The notes beneath the pieces were generated by a model. The model worked only from the letters and a program-made list of their open reading frames with translations, did no database searches and was not told where the DNA came from. The position numbers were made by a program, and so were the translations under genes. From Paramecium sonneborni (taxonomy: Eukaryota; Ciliophora; Oligohymenophorea; Peniculida; Parameciidae), in NCBI GenBank assembly GCA_905182985.1, contig CAJJDN010000024.1:560925-624924 (forward strand): a stretch of DNA of 64,000 nt, read 5' to 3'. This document shows, in pieces, positions 47,383-58,311 of the stretch (its first letter is position 1; each line of letters opens with the position of its first letter).

Positions 47383-48787
47383 ATGATTAGTTCAATAGTG
47401 TTTATAAATCATAAGGGTGAAATCTTGATATATAGGGTTTATAAGGATGATATAACAAGAAGTGAGACAACACAATTCTGTGCTAAGATTGTGGCAACAA
47501 AAGAAAATAAAGAATGCCCAATAATAAATATAGATGGTATTAAATGATATTTTAAAAAATACAGGAACGTCATTTATTCACATTACTATAAAAGACATTG
47601 TAGTGTTGGCAACAACAAAAGTAAATGTAAATGTAGCGATGACATTGCAATTTCTTTATTAATTAGTAGAAATTGATTATTAAATGTAGGTTAAAGTGTG
47701 TAGAGCTTATTTTGGTGGTGAATTTGATGAAAATTGTATAAAAAAGCATTTTGTGTTAATATATGAGATTTTGGATGAAGTAATGGATTATGGCGTACCT
47801 TAGATAGCAGATGCAGATCTTTTGAAAAAAGTATAAGGGATAATATTAATATAAAATAGTATATATAAGAAGGAGGATTGAAGCCAGAGTTGATGAATGA
47901 TGTAGAGAAATTAAAATAATTAACATCATAAGCAACAGGAGCAACATCTTGGAGACCCCCAAATCTTGTATATAGAAAGAATGAAGTTTATTTAGATGTG
48001 ATAGAGAGTGTGAATGTTTTAATGTCTGTAAAAGGAACAATTTTAAAGGCAGATGTAGCTGGTTCAATATAAGTAAAATGTTTATTGTCTGGAATGCCAG
48101 AATGTAAATTTGGAATGAATGATAAATTGTTAATGTAGAGAGAACCAAGAAAGCCTGGATAAACAACAACTGATAAGGGAATAACGATTGATGATTTGAA
48201 ATTTCATTAATGTGTGAAATTGCCTAAATTTGATAAAGAGAGAGCAATAACATTTATTCCACCAGATGGTTAATTTGAATTGATGACATATAGAATAACA
48301 GAAAATATAAATTTACCATTTAAAATAATGCCTGTTTATAATGAGTTAGGAAAGAATAAATTAGAGATTCGAGTTAAAGTATATATAAGTATGCATATGT
48401 TGCAAGATTAAATCCATTTTTGAGAAGAATTTATTTGCAACAAATTTAGCCATAAAGATTCCAGTACCTAAGAATACTGCTAATGTAACTACCAATTCTG
48501 CAATTGGTAAAGCTAAACATGAACCAGATTAATAAGGGGTTATTTGGAGAATTAAAAAATATCCTGGAGATTTTGAAGCATTATTACGTTGTGAAATTGA
48601 TTTAGGTTAAACTACCAATTAATAACCTTGGATTAAACCTCCTATTTCTATGGAATTTTAAGTTCCTATGTTTACAGCTAGTGGATTAAGAGTTAGATTT
48701 TTAAGAATTTATGAAAAAGCTGGTTACAAACCAACTAAATGGATAAGATATATCACTAAAGCTGGTGAATATTTACATAGATTGTGA
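47383..48787 (+). CDS. AP2M1: AP-2 clathrin adaptor subunit mu
   Basis: 439 residues, introns 47537-47564 (28 nt, ends CAG), 47831-47859 (29) and 48379-48406 (28, ends AAG). The start [20 protein letters not shown] and KDDITRSE fit AP-2 mu better than AP-1 mu. The longin part reads FLYQLVEIDYQMQVKVCRAY and [18 protein letters not shown]. The mu homology domain is clear: [87 protein letters not shown], ending [15 protein letters not shown]. It binds Yxx-phi endocytic signals on plasma-membrane cargo. Confidence 0.95.
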
Positions 48788-48842
48788 AAGTAAAATAATC
48801 CAAATATATATATATCAATTATTATGAGGTCTTTAATTAATT

Positions 48843-49124
48843 TCAAACTATTATTTTTGTTCTGCTAATCAATCATACATAAATAATCATTACTTATTCT
48901 TAAACATCTAATCAATTCTTTATTATCTTTAAAATTGAATATTAATATTGTCTTCCCAATAATATTAATTACATTATCTTCGATCATTGATTATAACACA
49001 TTATCTTAAATCATCAGATCTCTTAAATACTATTTATTATTATAGAATGTAATTTATAGATATATCCATCATTTAATTTGCTTATTTAGGAGAGATCCCT
49101 TTAATTCATACCTTCTTGTATCAT
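48843..49124 (-). CDS. Small hypothetical protein, tentative exon model
   Basis: Three-exon model of 74 residues: MIQEGMNQRDLSQISKLNDG, KLHSIIINNN, then VLQSMIEDNVINIIGKTILI and CLRISNDYLF with TGA at 48843-48845. Introns of 26 nt (ends AAG) and 31 nt. The central part looks convincingly coding, but both splice choices are guesses. It lies 55 bp from the convergent AP-2 mu stop. Confidence 0.4.
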
Positions 49125-49199
49125 CAATTATAATCATTATTCATTTTTGGTTGTAATTGATAATAAACTTAGGGAACTGTCATTATAATAATTAATTAA

Positions 49200-49751
49200 T
49201 CATTTCTCTAATTCTCTTAATAAATTTGATAAATAAATCAATGGATTAAATTCTAAAGCTTCTCTTTATTATTTCATCTGTTATTTCAAATTTTATAATT
49301 CTTATTTATCAAGTGCTTCCTCATCCTCTTAATCTTCTTGAATCTAATTTAATGCTAGATTTATTTCTTTTTTCATCTCCTAAGGACTTAAATCATCTAT
49401 TGATATTATTGTTTGACCTTAAATTTCATTGTTTAATGGAAATATTTATTCATCATTATTTTATATTTACTATTAACTCAAAGCTTAAAAATCATCATTT
49501 TCTACAGAACCCTCTGATGATGATTCATATGCGGATCCTAATTCATTTTTCAACCTTTATTTTTCTACTCTCTTTTATTCTATTCTATCAAATATCTTTA
49601 TTTTCTTTAATCTTTCTTAGTGTTTTCTTACCTCCTCTGTCTTCACTACATGATCTATCAATTGCACTAAAGCTGTATGCAACTTTGGATAAACCTGATT
49701 CTCCAAGTATTCTATTTCTTATATTGAATGTATTGAATTTGTTAACTACAT
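49200..49751 (-). CDS. Hypothetical protein with possible split DPY30-like motif
   Basis: Single exon, 183 residues, starting MQLTNSIHSIQEIEYLENQV. The helix YLENQVYPKLHTALVQLIDH matches the first helix pattern of DPY30 motifs (YL..xV.P.L..AL). The C-terminal EFNPLIYLSNLLRELEK resembles the second (NP..FLA.YL). Between them lie about 110 residues of charged coil (RKHQERLKKIKIFDRIEQKR) and an acidic region. Such motifs dimerise and dock on AKAP-like helices, often in cilia. The match is by eye. Long frames on the opposite strand here are shadows. Confidence 0.6.
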
Positions 49752-49889
49752 TAATTAATTTCATTTTGTATTACATTTATAATCAATTTAATTTTACATT
49801 ATATTAAACTAATCTTCAGAATTTAAAATAAATTGACAATGTATGTTAGTTCATCCATATTATATCGTTTTTAATTTTTAATTTAAAAA

Positions 49890-51064
49890 ATGAAATCCTC
49901 CTTGATAGCCTGTCTATTACTTAATGTCTTAACTGTTGAAATTACACTTAATAATCCAATAACTACATAAGCCCTAGAAAAATTATAAGAATCCAAATGG
50001 GCTTCATTTATTGTTCAATTTGCTGAAGTTGAATTATCTACTGGAGGAGCCTTAAATGATTTAGTAGATACTATTAATTAACTCATAACTCAATTAGAAG
50101 AAGAACTACAAGATATTCATAATTCCTATTCTAGAAGAACTGATCAACATCTTCGTGATGTAACTAGACTTGAATAAGAAATCCAAGATGCTGCTAAGGG
50201 TAATTATTTTTATAATCTAGATATCTTTACTGGATAAGATTTCATTGATAATGTTCTCATTCCATAAAAAGAAAGATTTCTCTCTGCTTTAACTTAATTG
50301 AAAATTAATATTGAAGAAAATAAAAGAATATTAAATGGAGAGATTGTAAACAGAAAGAGATAACATGAATAATTTTTGTCTAATATTGCTGAATTAAATG
50401 ATGCTATTGGAGCTGTTGATGAATCACTTGGATTATTATCTTAAATATCTAATCCATCTCTTATTTAATTTAAGAGAGTATAGACTAACTTAAGCAGAAT
50501 TCAAACATCCTTCTAGAATCGTTCTTCTTTTGCTCCAATAATAAAAGCTTTACTTGAATTAGCAACTGAATAAAACTTTGCTGATTAAGGTTCAGTATAA
50601 TAAGTAATTGCTAAAAAATATTTGATTATTTTTAGCTGGTCAAAATTTTTAATGAATTAAGAGTATAATTTGTTGATTCTCTCAATTAAGAAACTGCAGA
50701 TGAAAGTTTAGCAGAAACTAAACATACCGAAAGAGTTGCTTAATTAGAAAAAGAATTTGCAGAATTCTAACGATCAGTTTTAATAAAAAATTCAGAATTA
50801 TCTTCAAATGAATGTATTTAATTTTGCAAGTAATTAATAGAAAAATTGGGAGAAACCATTGTTTATGTTGGATAACGAAAAGATGACAAAGAAACACTTG
50901 AAGCATAATTATAAGCAGAAAATGATAATTATGCTGCTGAAACTGATTTATATACAAGAACTGTTACAGAATATAATAAAGAAATTGAAATTAGTAAGCA
51001 AGCCTATGGTTTACTCACTTAACCAAGTTTTGAATAATATGTTCGATCAACAATTGGAATTTGA
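49890..51064 (+). CDS. Probable trichocyst matrix protein
   Basis: 373 residues with introns 50200-50220 (21 nt) and 50604-50635 (32); a third (27 nt) is possible near 50,808-50,834. An N-terminal signal peptide (MKSSLIACLLLNVLTVEITL) is followed by a coiled-coil-rich mature part. The stretch QFAEVELSTGGALNDLVDTI resembles the repeated ELxTGGxLxxL motif of trichocyst matrix/granule lattice proteins. Acidic heptads continue (QLITQLEEELQDIHNSYSRR; FVDSLNQETADESLAE; QRKDDKETLEAQLQAEND). These proteins are processed and crystallise inside trichocysts, the regulated dense-core secretory organelles. The family is multigenic; the exact member is not determined. Confidence 0.8.
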
Positions 51065-51099
51065 TTAAAAATATAGATATAAATATAATATTTTTTAAT

Positions 51100-54000
51100 T
51101 CAAAGAAGATATTTTATCAAATCTTTAGCAGCAATAGCAATAGATTTGTCTTCTTTTTGATATTTTTCCAAAACTTAAATTAAGATATCCTTTTTTTCTA
51201 TCTTAAATGGTTTTTATTCATTTAATACTACCATCCAATGCAATAACTTAATGATTCTTTTATTTAGTTATGGGCATAATAATGGAATTAATTAATTAAA
51301 TAATTGCTACCTAATTTATGATAGTTTTCCTGGATAAAAATAGGTCAAATGCAAAATATAAGTTAATAATGTTAATTGACATCCTGGTGTCGAAATATTT
51401 ATTAATTGTTAAGCATATTAAAGAGTGAAATAAAATTGATCCTAAAAAAATAAGAATTCTTGAGGAAAAGGTTAAGGAACTAAAGTATTATCTGGACTGA
51501 CTACAATTTTATTATTTCCTCGCTGCAATTCATTAATTATTTTACTCGTAATTGCAACCATAATTGATGAAAGATCTTCAAAAGCCCACTCTTATTTCTA
51601 TTTAGTAAATTAGACAAATATTTAAACAGATTTATCTAAATTATAATAATTAAACATTACCTATAATTTAAAATTATTTAAGATCTTCTATTGAACTACC
51701 TTCAACAATTTTTTAAATTATATTTAAAGTATGACCTGTAATATTATTACTATCAGGTTTATACATATCTAAAATAGCCTAAAGGACTTCATGTCTTTTA
51801 AAATGGGGGAGAAAAAGTGAATTATATGTTAAGAGAATCGATGCTAATTTTAGAGCATAAAATGGTAAAGGAGGTTATTCTTAAAATAATTCCTTCAACA
51901 AAGGTAAAATGAGTGTTATTATGATATTATTTAATTCGTTTGAGTAAGGCTTTAAAAAATTAGGATAATCATATATTCCTTCTTCCTATAATAATGCACT
52001 TAGTAAATCTATGATCAATTTTAAAAACATAAACTTAGTTTCAGTACTTTGTTACTTAATCATATATTCTATACAATTTTTGAGAACTTATTAAATAATA
52101 ACTTATTGTTATTTTAATAATATTTTTGAATTTGTACACATTTTAGACATAATATTCAATAAAGTTGTTTAAATTTAAGTTTTATTCTTTGATAATGATA
52201 ATAACTCTGTAAGAATAGGTAAATATTAAGATGAAAATAATGATTATTATAAAACTGGTGTTTGTGAATATTAGAATAAAACATTTAAATAATTTCCATT
52301 AGTTTTCTTTGGAGAATATTCCATTAATTATGAATCATTCAAAGATTAATTAATCTATGTGATCATTAAAGGAGTGCAATCACATAATTATTAAACTAAA
52401 TGTGATAAACATTATTTTAAGTAATCGTTATTATCTCTAAGACCTTTATCCAATATTTGATAAAATCTTAATTGTTCTTCTGATAAATTAATTAGAGTGA
52501 TAATATTAAATTTAATCATCAACATCAAAGCAATAGCTGCCTTTCCTCTACTTACAGCATTACCATGATCCAACAAATAAACTAAACCTTTTATTAATTA
52601 AGCTAATATTTTATAAGAAATAGTATCATACATTCCTCCATCAATAATTTATTGACTGCATTTGAAGCCAATTAAGATACATTATTGTTTGATGAATCTT
52701 ATGTGCTTACACTTTGTAAAAGATGAATATTAAAAATTGTTATCATTGCTTATTACACTCTTTATAAATTATCCAAAAATATCTAAACTTATTAAAATTT
52801 AATTATACCTATACTAAACTTTTCAATCCAAGATTTTACATAAACACATCAACTTATTGATTATCTAGCATTAATAGATTCGCTAATGTAATTGCACAAC
52901 TAATTCTTAAGCTATCATTTTTAGTTGACAAAAAACATTAGAGAATCATCAAAACTATTTCTGGTTTAGCAAATCTTTATCCTATTGATATTGATTAAGA
53001 TGAAATATTCTCAATTGTTTTTATGCAATAAAATTTTACTAATTAAATTGCTGAAATTAATACCAATTTCATCTTCATTTTAAGATTTGATAACTTTAAT
53101 CAATTAATTGAAACTAAGATTGCTCATCTTCCAAAAGGGATTCTGAGGATCTTCTTCCATTTATGTTGCTCCATAAAATAAATATTCTCCCAAAGCGGCT
53201 GCTGCTTTTCTTCTAACATTATTCTATTCCTTCGAATTTAATATTTCCACCATAGCTTCAGGTATTCCATGTTATGAAACTTCTGGTTCAATGACAGTTG
53301 CATGTCGAATTAATAAGCCCAAAACACAACAAATTCGATATTTTAATTATGTTAATTTACTTACTGTAAGTAATTTTAATAATAATTAAACATAAGCAGA
53401 GTTAATTAAACGATTAGCTGCATTTGAGGTTTAAATTATTTGTTCAAAATAATTTAAAATATTTAATTATTCCTATTATTTTCCTACTTGTAATGAATTA
53501 TATATTTATTCGAAATGGTATTCTATTTAATCTGTCTCAATATTTTTATTAACATCATCTGAATTAATGTATTAAAAAGGCAGTGAATCTTTGGCAAAGG
53601 TAGCATCAACAGATTTTTCAATTTCTCTATTTCCAATAATAGGTTTGACAGAATTATCAGAACTATGAGTAAATAATTAATCTATAGGAGTTAATTAATC
53701 ATTTTCATTTGCCTTTTTTTATTAAGGTGTAATTCCACCTGGAATAGGTGATTAATTAAGAAGACTTTAAGTAGATGGATGAATAGAATCTTTTTTAATA
53801 GTGAATGGTTTTTATTGTAAATGAGGAGAATTAGCAGAATTGAGATCAGATTAGACATTAGTTTAATATTCTTCAGGTGTTCTATCAATTTCTTCATCTT
53901 CTTATTGTTATTCTGAACCAATCAAAATTTCTTAATCTTTATTAGTTAATTTAAAATCTTTATCATTGCTAGTATTTTATTTATGATATTATTATTATTG

Positions 54001-55003
54001 AGAACTGGAAGGAACATCTTCTCTTAACATATTTTTATGAACATTTAAAGATAATCTGACAATATCTACTTATTTATTATTTTATTAGACAGGAGTAACC
54101 CTAACTAGATTGTTTTTTTTACACCAGGTTTCAAAATGTGGTTGAGAAGGAACATTCAAATATTGAATATTTAAGAATCTGCATATTTTTTCCCAAGTCC
54201 ATCTTTTGAGAGGATCCTTCTCCAATAATCTAGTATAAGATAATAAGATATACCCTTTAATAAAATCCCAACATTAAACTTCAAGTGGTTTAACTTCAGC
54301 ATTAAGAATCAATTCAACTAATTCAGTAAAGCTGCTGCATTAGAAGGGAGGTTATCCAATACATAATTCATAAGCAATACATCCTAAGGCCCATAAATCA
54401 CTTTAGAAACTATATACTCCACCTTCATGAAATAATTCTGGTGCCATATAATATGGTGATCCTCTTTTAGACATTTCTACATCTGGGCCAATGGTTGCTG
54501 AAATCATATCAACTAAACGTTTTGCATTTCCCAAATCACTTAGCTTAGCTACTCCATACTCATTAAATAAAACATTGGATGGTCTCAAATCACAATAAAC
54601 TATAATAAATTAAGATTTTTAACTTATTCCTTTAGAATGCAAATAATTTAATCCTGCTGCCATATCTCTTACAAAACGCATAACAATGTTTTCTTATAAT
54701 CCTTATTAATCTGCATCAATTAATGCCATTAGATCTCCACCTGGACAATACTCCAATATTACCCATAAATGATTACGAGTCTCATACCAATGATAAAATT
54801 TCAATATATTTGGATGCTTTAAACCAGAAAACATTTTAACCTTAAAGATATAAATATATTCATACTTCATTCAAAAGTTTAGTACGTCTACTTTTTTCTA
54901 ATGATTTTACTGCCATATATTCAATAGTCTTTTTCTTTCTTCCCTTATAGACAACAGAATACTTTCCTTTTCCTATCTCATCATAAATATGATAGTTATT
55001 CAT
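51100..55003 (-). CDS. ULK4: ULK4-like kinase with C-terminal helical repeats
   Basis: Many short exons; I resolved introns 54841-54865 (25 nt, ends AAG) and 54600-54623 (24). The start MNNYHIYDEIGKGKYSVVYK and FYHWYETRNHLWVILEYCPG match ULK4 (YEEIGRGSKTVVYKG; FHEWYETSNHLW). Catalytic elements are present: MAVK Lys33, IIYCDLRPSN (Asp122, Asn127; HRD replaced by YCD), SDLG Asp140, and YYMAPEL. The C-terminal 700 or so residues are ARM/HEAT-like (RKAAAALGEYLFYGA; PLPFYALKLASILLTY) and end at VLEKYQKEDKSIAIAAKDLI with TGA 51100-51102. ULK4 acts in cilia and microtubule organisation in animals, where it is a pseudokinase. The ATG lies 30 bp from the divergent LTV1 start. The full exon map is not resolved. 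Confidence 0.82.
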
Positions 55004-55033
55004 AATATTTAAATTTTTGTATTATTTTATTTT

Positions 55034-55891
55034 ATGGGCAAGAAGAAATTCATTAACAAATAGAATGCTGCAACACTTAAAATGGTACATTAACCAGGTG
55101 AAAATAATCAAGGTGCAACAGACATGATTTGTTTCTAAAAAGTTAATTAACCTGGTGCTCAAAATGAATTGTATTTTTATTAATTATTCTATATCATAGA
55201 TCTGAACTAATTGAAAAAGAACTTAATAAAGGTAAATTTGATCCTAATCTTAAACCTTAAATTCCTTAAATTGATCCTACTCAAGATGCTTTAAATCTTG
55301 TAGCTGGAAGAGAAGATTTATGGATTCATTAATTAGCTAAATAAAAGGCTTTATAAGCACTTAAATAAAAATAAGAATAATTCTAAGATGTTGTTATGAA
55401 ACATTATGATGAAAATGGATTACCTTTGGATGGTTATGATTATACTTAACATCTTGCTCCTGAAAGACGTATTTATTTATATTTATTATTAGCATAAGGA
55501 GAAGTAGAATGTGTTTTTGTTGTTCCTGAAGAAGAAAGATCTAAGGTTGTTTATGATATTGATTTTAAAAGAGAAGAATTAACTAAAGAATAATAAGAAG
55601 TTTATGATTTATTAATGAATGAAGATGATGAAGAAGATAATAACAATTAAGATAATTAAGATCAATAATTAGATGATGATTTTGTTGCTAATTTAATTCA
55701 ATAAAATTAATAATTAACTTCATAATAATAAAATTTAGAAAAAGTTCAAAATGTACATCAAATAGTATAATCACCCAAAAAATAAGTTAGATTTTAAGAT
55801 TAAGAAGAATCTAATGATAATGATGAAGATTATGAAGATGAAGATGAAGAAGAAATTGAAATTACATATGATAAGAAATTAATGAATACTA

Positions 55892-55926
<35 letters not shown>

Positions 55927-56856
55927 TAAACTAAATAATAATAATAAAGTGATTCAGATTCAGATTTAGAAATTGATTCAGATATGGAAAGAGAATTTGA
56001 AAGAGAAATGAATGCTTATGAGGCACCTGATGATAATGAAGATCCAGATTAATAAAATAAAGAATTTGTTAATGATTAAATGCTTAATAAAGTTATTGAT
56101 GATCATTTAAACACTATGACCAAGAAATAGTAAAAAAAATCTAAAAATTAACATAAATCTAAAGAAGAAGAAGAAGAAACTGAATGTATTAAATAATATG
56201 AATTATTATAGAATAAAGAGAAAAAAGACTTGAATATTTAAGAAATACAGATTATAATGAATACTTGCGATAGAAATTTCCAAATGCTGATTTTTCTTAA
56301 TTCCATTTAAAAAAAGAAGTTCCACCTCTTACTCCTGAAGAAGATATTGCATTATAGAATTATTTAAATAGAGAATCTACTGATGAAGAATGTCCTGATA
56401 TGGAACCAGCTGAAAAATATTAAGAAACTATTGTAACTAAATCTTTACATAATACTACTATGTCCAAAATGAATCCAGATCAATTAAACATTATTAAATA
56501 TAAATCAAAAGGTTAAGCATAAAATACTAAAGAAGATAGAATGAAATAAAAACAAGAAGAAAAAATTAAAATTAATGAGTTAAAGAAAGAAAAAGAAAAA
56601 GTCAAAGATGCACTATGTGGTAAGACTTTTATAAATTTTAGAAACTTTGAAATAAGTAGTAATTAAAAAAGAAGAAACTCCTGAAGAAAAGAAACAAAGA
56701 AAAGAATTAGTAAAATAATTAAAATAAGCATAAAAAGAAAAAAAAAAAGCATTTAAAGAATAATTATAGACTATGTCTAAAAAATTATAAAAATAAAAGT
56801 TAGCAAATATCTAAAGTAATCAAGCCGAAGGTGTTTCAATAGTTAAAATTGGATGA
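55034..56856 (+). CDS. LTV1: LTV1, 40S ribosomal subunit assembly factor
   Basis: 581 residues, introns 55171-55199 (29 nt), 56186-56211 (26) and 56620-56641 (22). The N-terminus MGKKKFINKQNAATLKMVHQ matches LTV1 (KKPFI.KK...F.LVHR), followed by LPLDGYDYTQHLAPERR (family: DDDYDYLQHLKE) and DDDFVANLIQQ. An acidic middle holds a run of ten TAA-coded Gln and SDSDSDLEIDSDMEREFE. Late motifs are AEKYQETIVTKSLHNTTMSK and KKEETPEEKKQRKELVKQLK, the conserved basic C-terminal helix. LTV1 binds pre-40S particles and is released by CK1 phosphorylation. It is longer than the human form because of Gln/Asp-rich insertions. Confidence 0.92.
55894..55923 (+). repeat. (TAA)10 trinucleotide repeat coding polyQ
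   Basis: Ten uninterrupted TAA codons in the LTV1 frame, followed by a further KQTK and QQQQ. Likely length-variable. Confidence 0.9.
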
Positions 56857-56909
56857 TTATTATATTTTTGTTTCATATCATCATATATATTTAATAAATT
56901 ATTTTAAAA

Positions 56910-57515
56910 ATGAATACTGTTATTGAATAAAATAAATTAAAGAACTTAGCAACTTATATTAATGAAGAGGAAAAGAAATTTCAAAAACATTTAGAAAAAA
57001 CAGAAAAAACAAATTAAAAAAGAATAGATCTTGAAGAAGAAATTCATAAAATTTAGTTAGAGATAATAAGTACATTATAGTAAATCTATAGTTAGAGTAA
57101 AATCATTTAAAAGAAAAGGCAGAATTACTTCAAAAGGATTATCCTTCTCTAATAGAGAATAAATCACAAGAGATTATTAATCTCCAAAAAGATTTAGCTT
57201 TAGCTACAGCTTCTAAAAAAGTAAAATTTTAAGGAAACATAGGCAGCTTAATAAGAATATGATATTTAGATTAAACATCTATAACAATAAATTGCGGAGT
57301 TAAAAAGGGAAAAATACGATTTGAAAAAAGAGAATTTAGGAAAATAAGAAAAATAAACAACTTTGCATATGGATCTATAAAAATTTGGAAAGGTTTTATA
57401 AAGTAGAGAAAAACCTCCTGTTGAATATAAAATTTATAGCTCTTCTGGGGGATTTGGATCTCTTTATTAACCATAAGTGCAACAATAATAAGATATGCTT
57501 TATTTAAACAATTGA
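56910..57515 (+). CDS. Coiled-coil protein, 185 aa
   Basis: Three exons, introns 57070-57095 (26 nt) and 57221-57242 (22), 185 residues. Starts MNTVIEQNKLKNLATYINEE; heptads run through KRIDLEEEIHKIQLE, HLKEKAELLQKDYPSL, IINLQKDLALATASKKAAQQ and QIAELKREKYDLKKENLGKQ. The C-terminal tail is less charged (KPPVEYKIYSSSGGFGSLYQ). The heptad register continues across both introns, supporting the model. 53 bp downstream of LTV1 on the same strand. No family recognised. Confidence 0.75.
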
Positions 57516-57696
57516 TTAATTACTAAAATATATTAAATTATATTTTTTTTAACTTATTATAATAAAATCCATACATTTGTCCTTTTTTCCATCGTTAAGA
57601 CCTTATGAGTTTATCAAATATTAGTATTTAAAATATAAGTTAAATTTAAAAAACTAAAAAAGAAATTTTATATATGAAAATAGAGATTAATCAACA

Positions 57697-58177
57697 ATGA
57701 GTATTTAAAACATTGAGGGAACAGCTCCAAAATTAAAGCCATATTAATACATAAATAAAAAATAATTTTGCAATGATGATATTCCAGGAACTAAATCTAG
57801 ACTTTTAATTAGATAAAACAATAGATTTGAAAATTAATAAATAGTTGATAATATGGTAAATAAATTTAATATTTAAACCTTTGAATTATTTAGATAACTT
57901 TTTGAGAACCAATAAGAAGAAAGATTATTGATAATTAAATAATATATATGATATAGAAGGATGTAAACAAGAATCTCTTAAAAAAGTTATTGAATAAAAG
58001 ATACATAAATACATTAATGCCTGCTTATTACAGATGGCTTATTAAATGCCACGAAATAGTAAAATTTAGTATTTTGATTTTAGTTCTATAAAACCAACTA
58101 TTGTATTTTATAAAAATGCTAGCACATAAATGTTAAGAAATGCATAAAAAATGAATTTTTTCTTGCCTAAAAGTTGA
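57697..58177 (+). pseudogene. Small gene with a broken frame
   Basis: The 5' part starts MSIQNIEGTAPKLKPYQYIN and stays open to LFRQLFENQQEERLLIIKQY before TGA at 57949-57951. The 3' part, in another frame, reads EGCKQESLKKVIEQKIHKYI, LLQMAYQMPRNSKIQYFDFS and ends FFLPKS at TGA 58175-58177. Both halves look coding, but I found no GT...AG pair that joins them. This is either a decaying gene, a sequencing indel, or an unusual splice. Product not recognised. Confidence 0.45.
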
Positions 58178-58311
58178 TCAATAATTTATTGATATTTTAA
58201 ACATCTTAATAATTTAAATTGGGTTTCATCAGAATAAGAAATTCTAAATTAGATTATAGAATTTCATAAATTCATAAGCTTTCTATTTCTATTATAAATA
58301 TAAATAATTAA

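Noticed and set aside
47846..48169. 107-residue hydrophobic frame on the minus strand
   Set aside because: Lies within the AP-2 mu coding exons and has no independent support.
49313..49807. 164-residue Leu/Ile/Phe-rich open frame on the plus strand
   Set aside because: Antisense shadow of the minus-strand gene at 49200-49751, which has a good start, many TAA/TAG Gln codons and two recognisable motifs.
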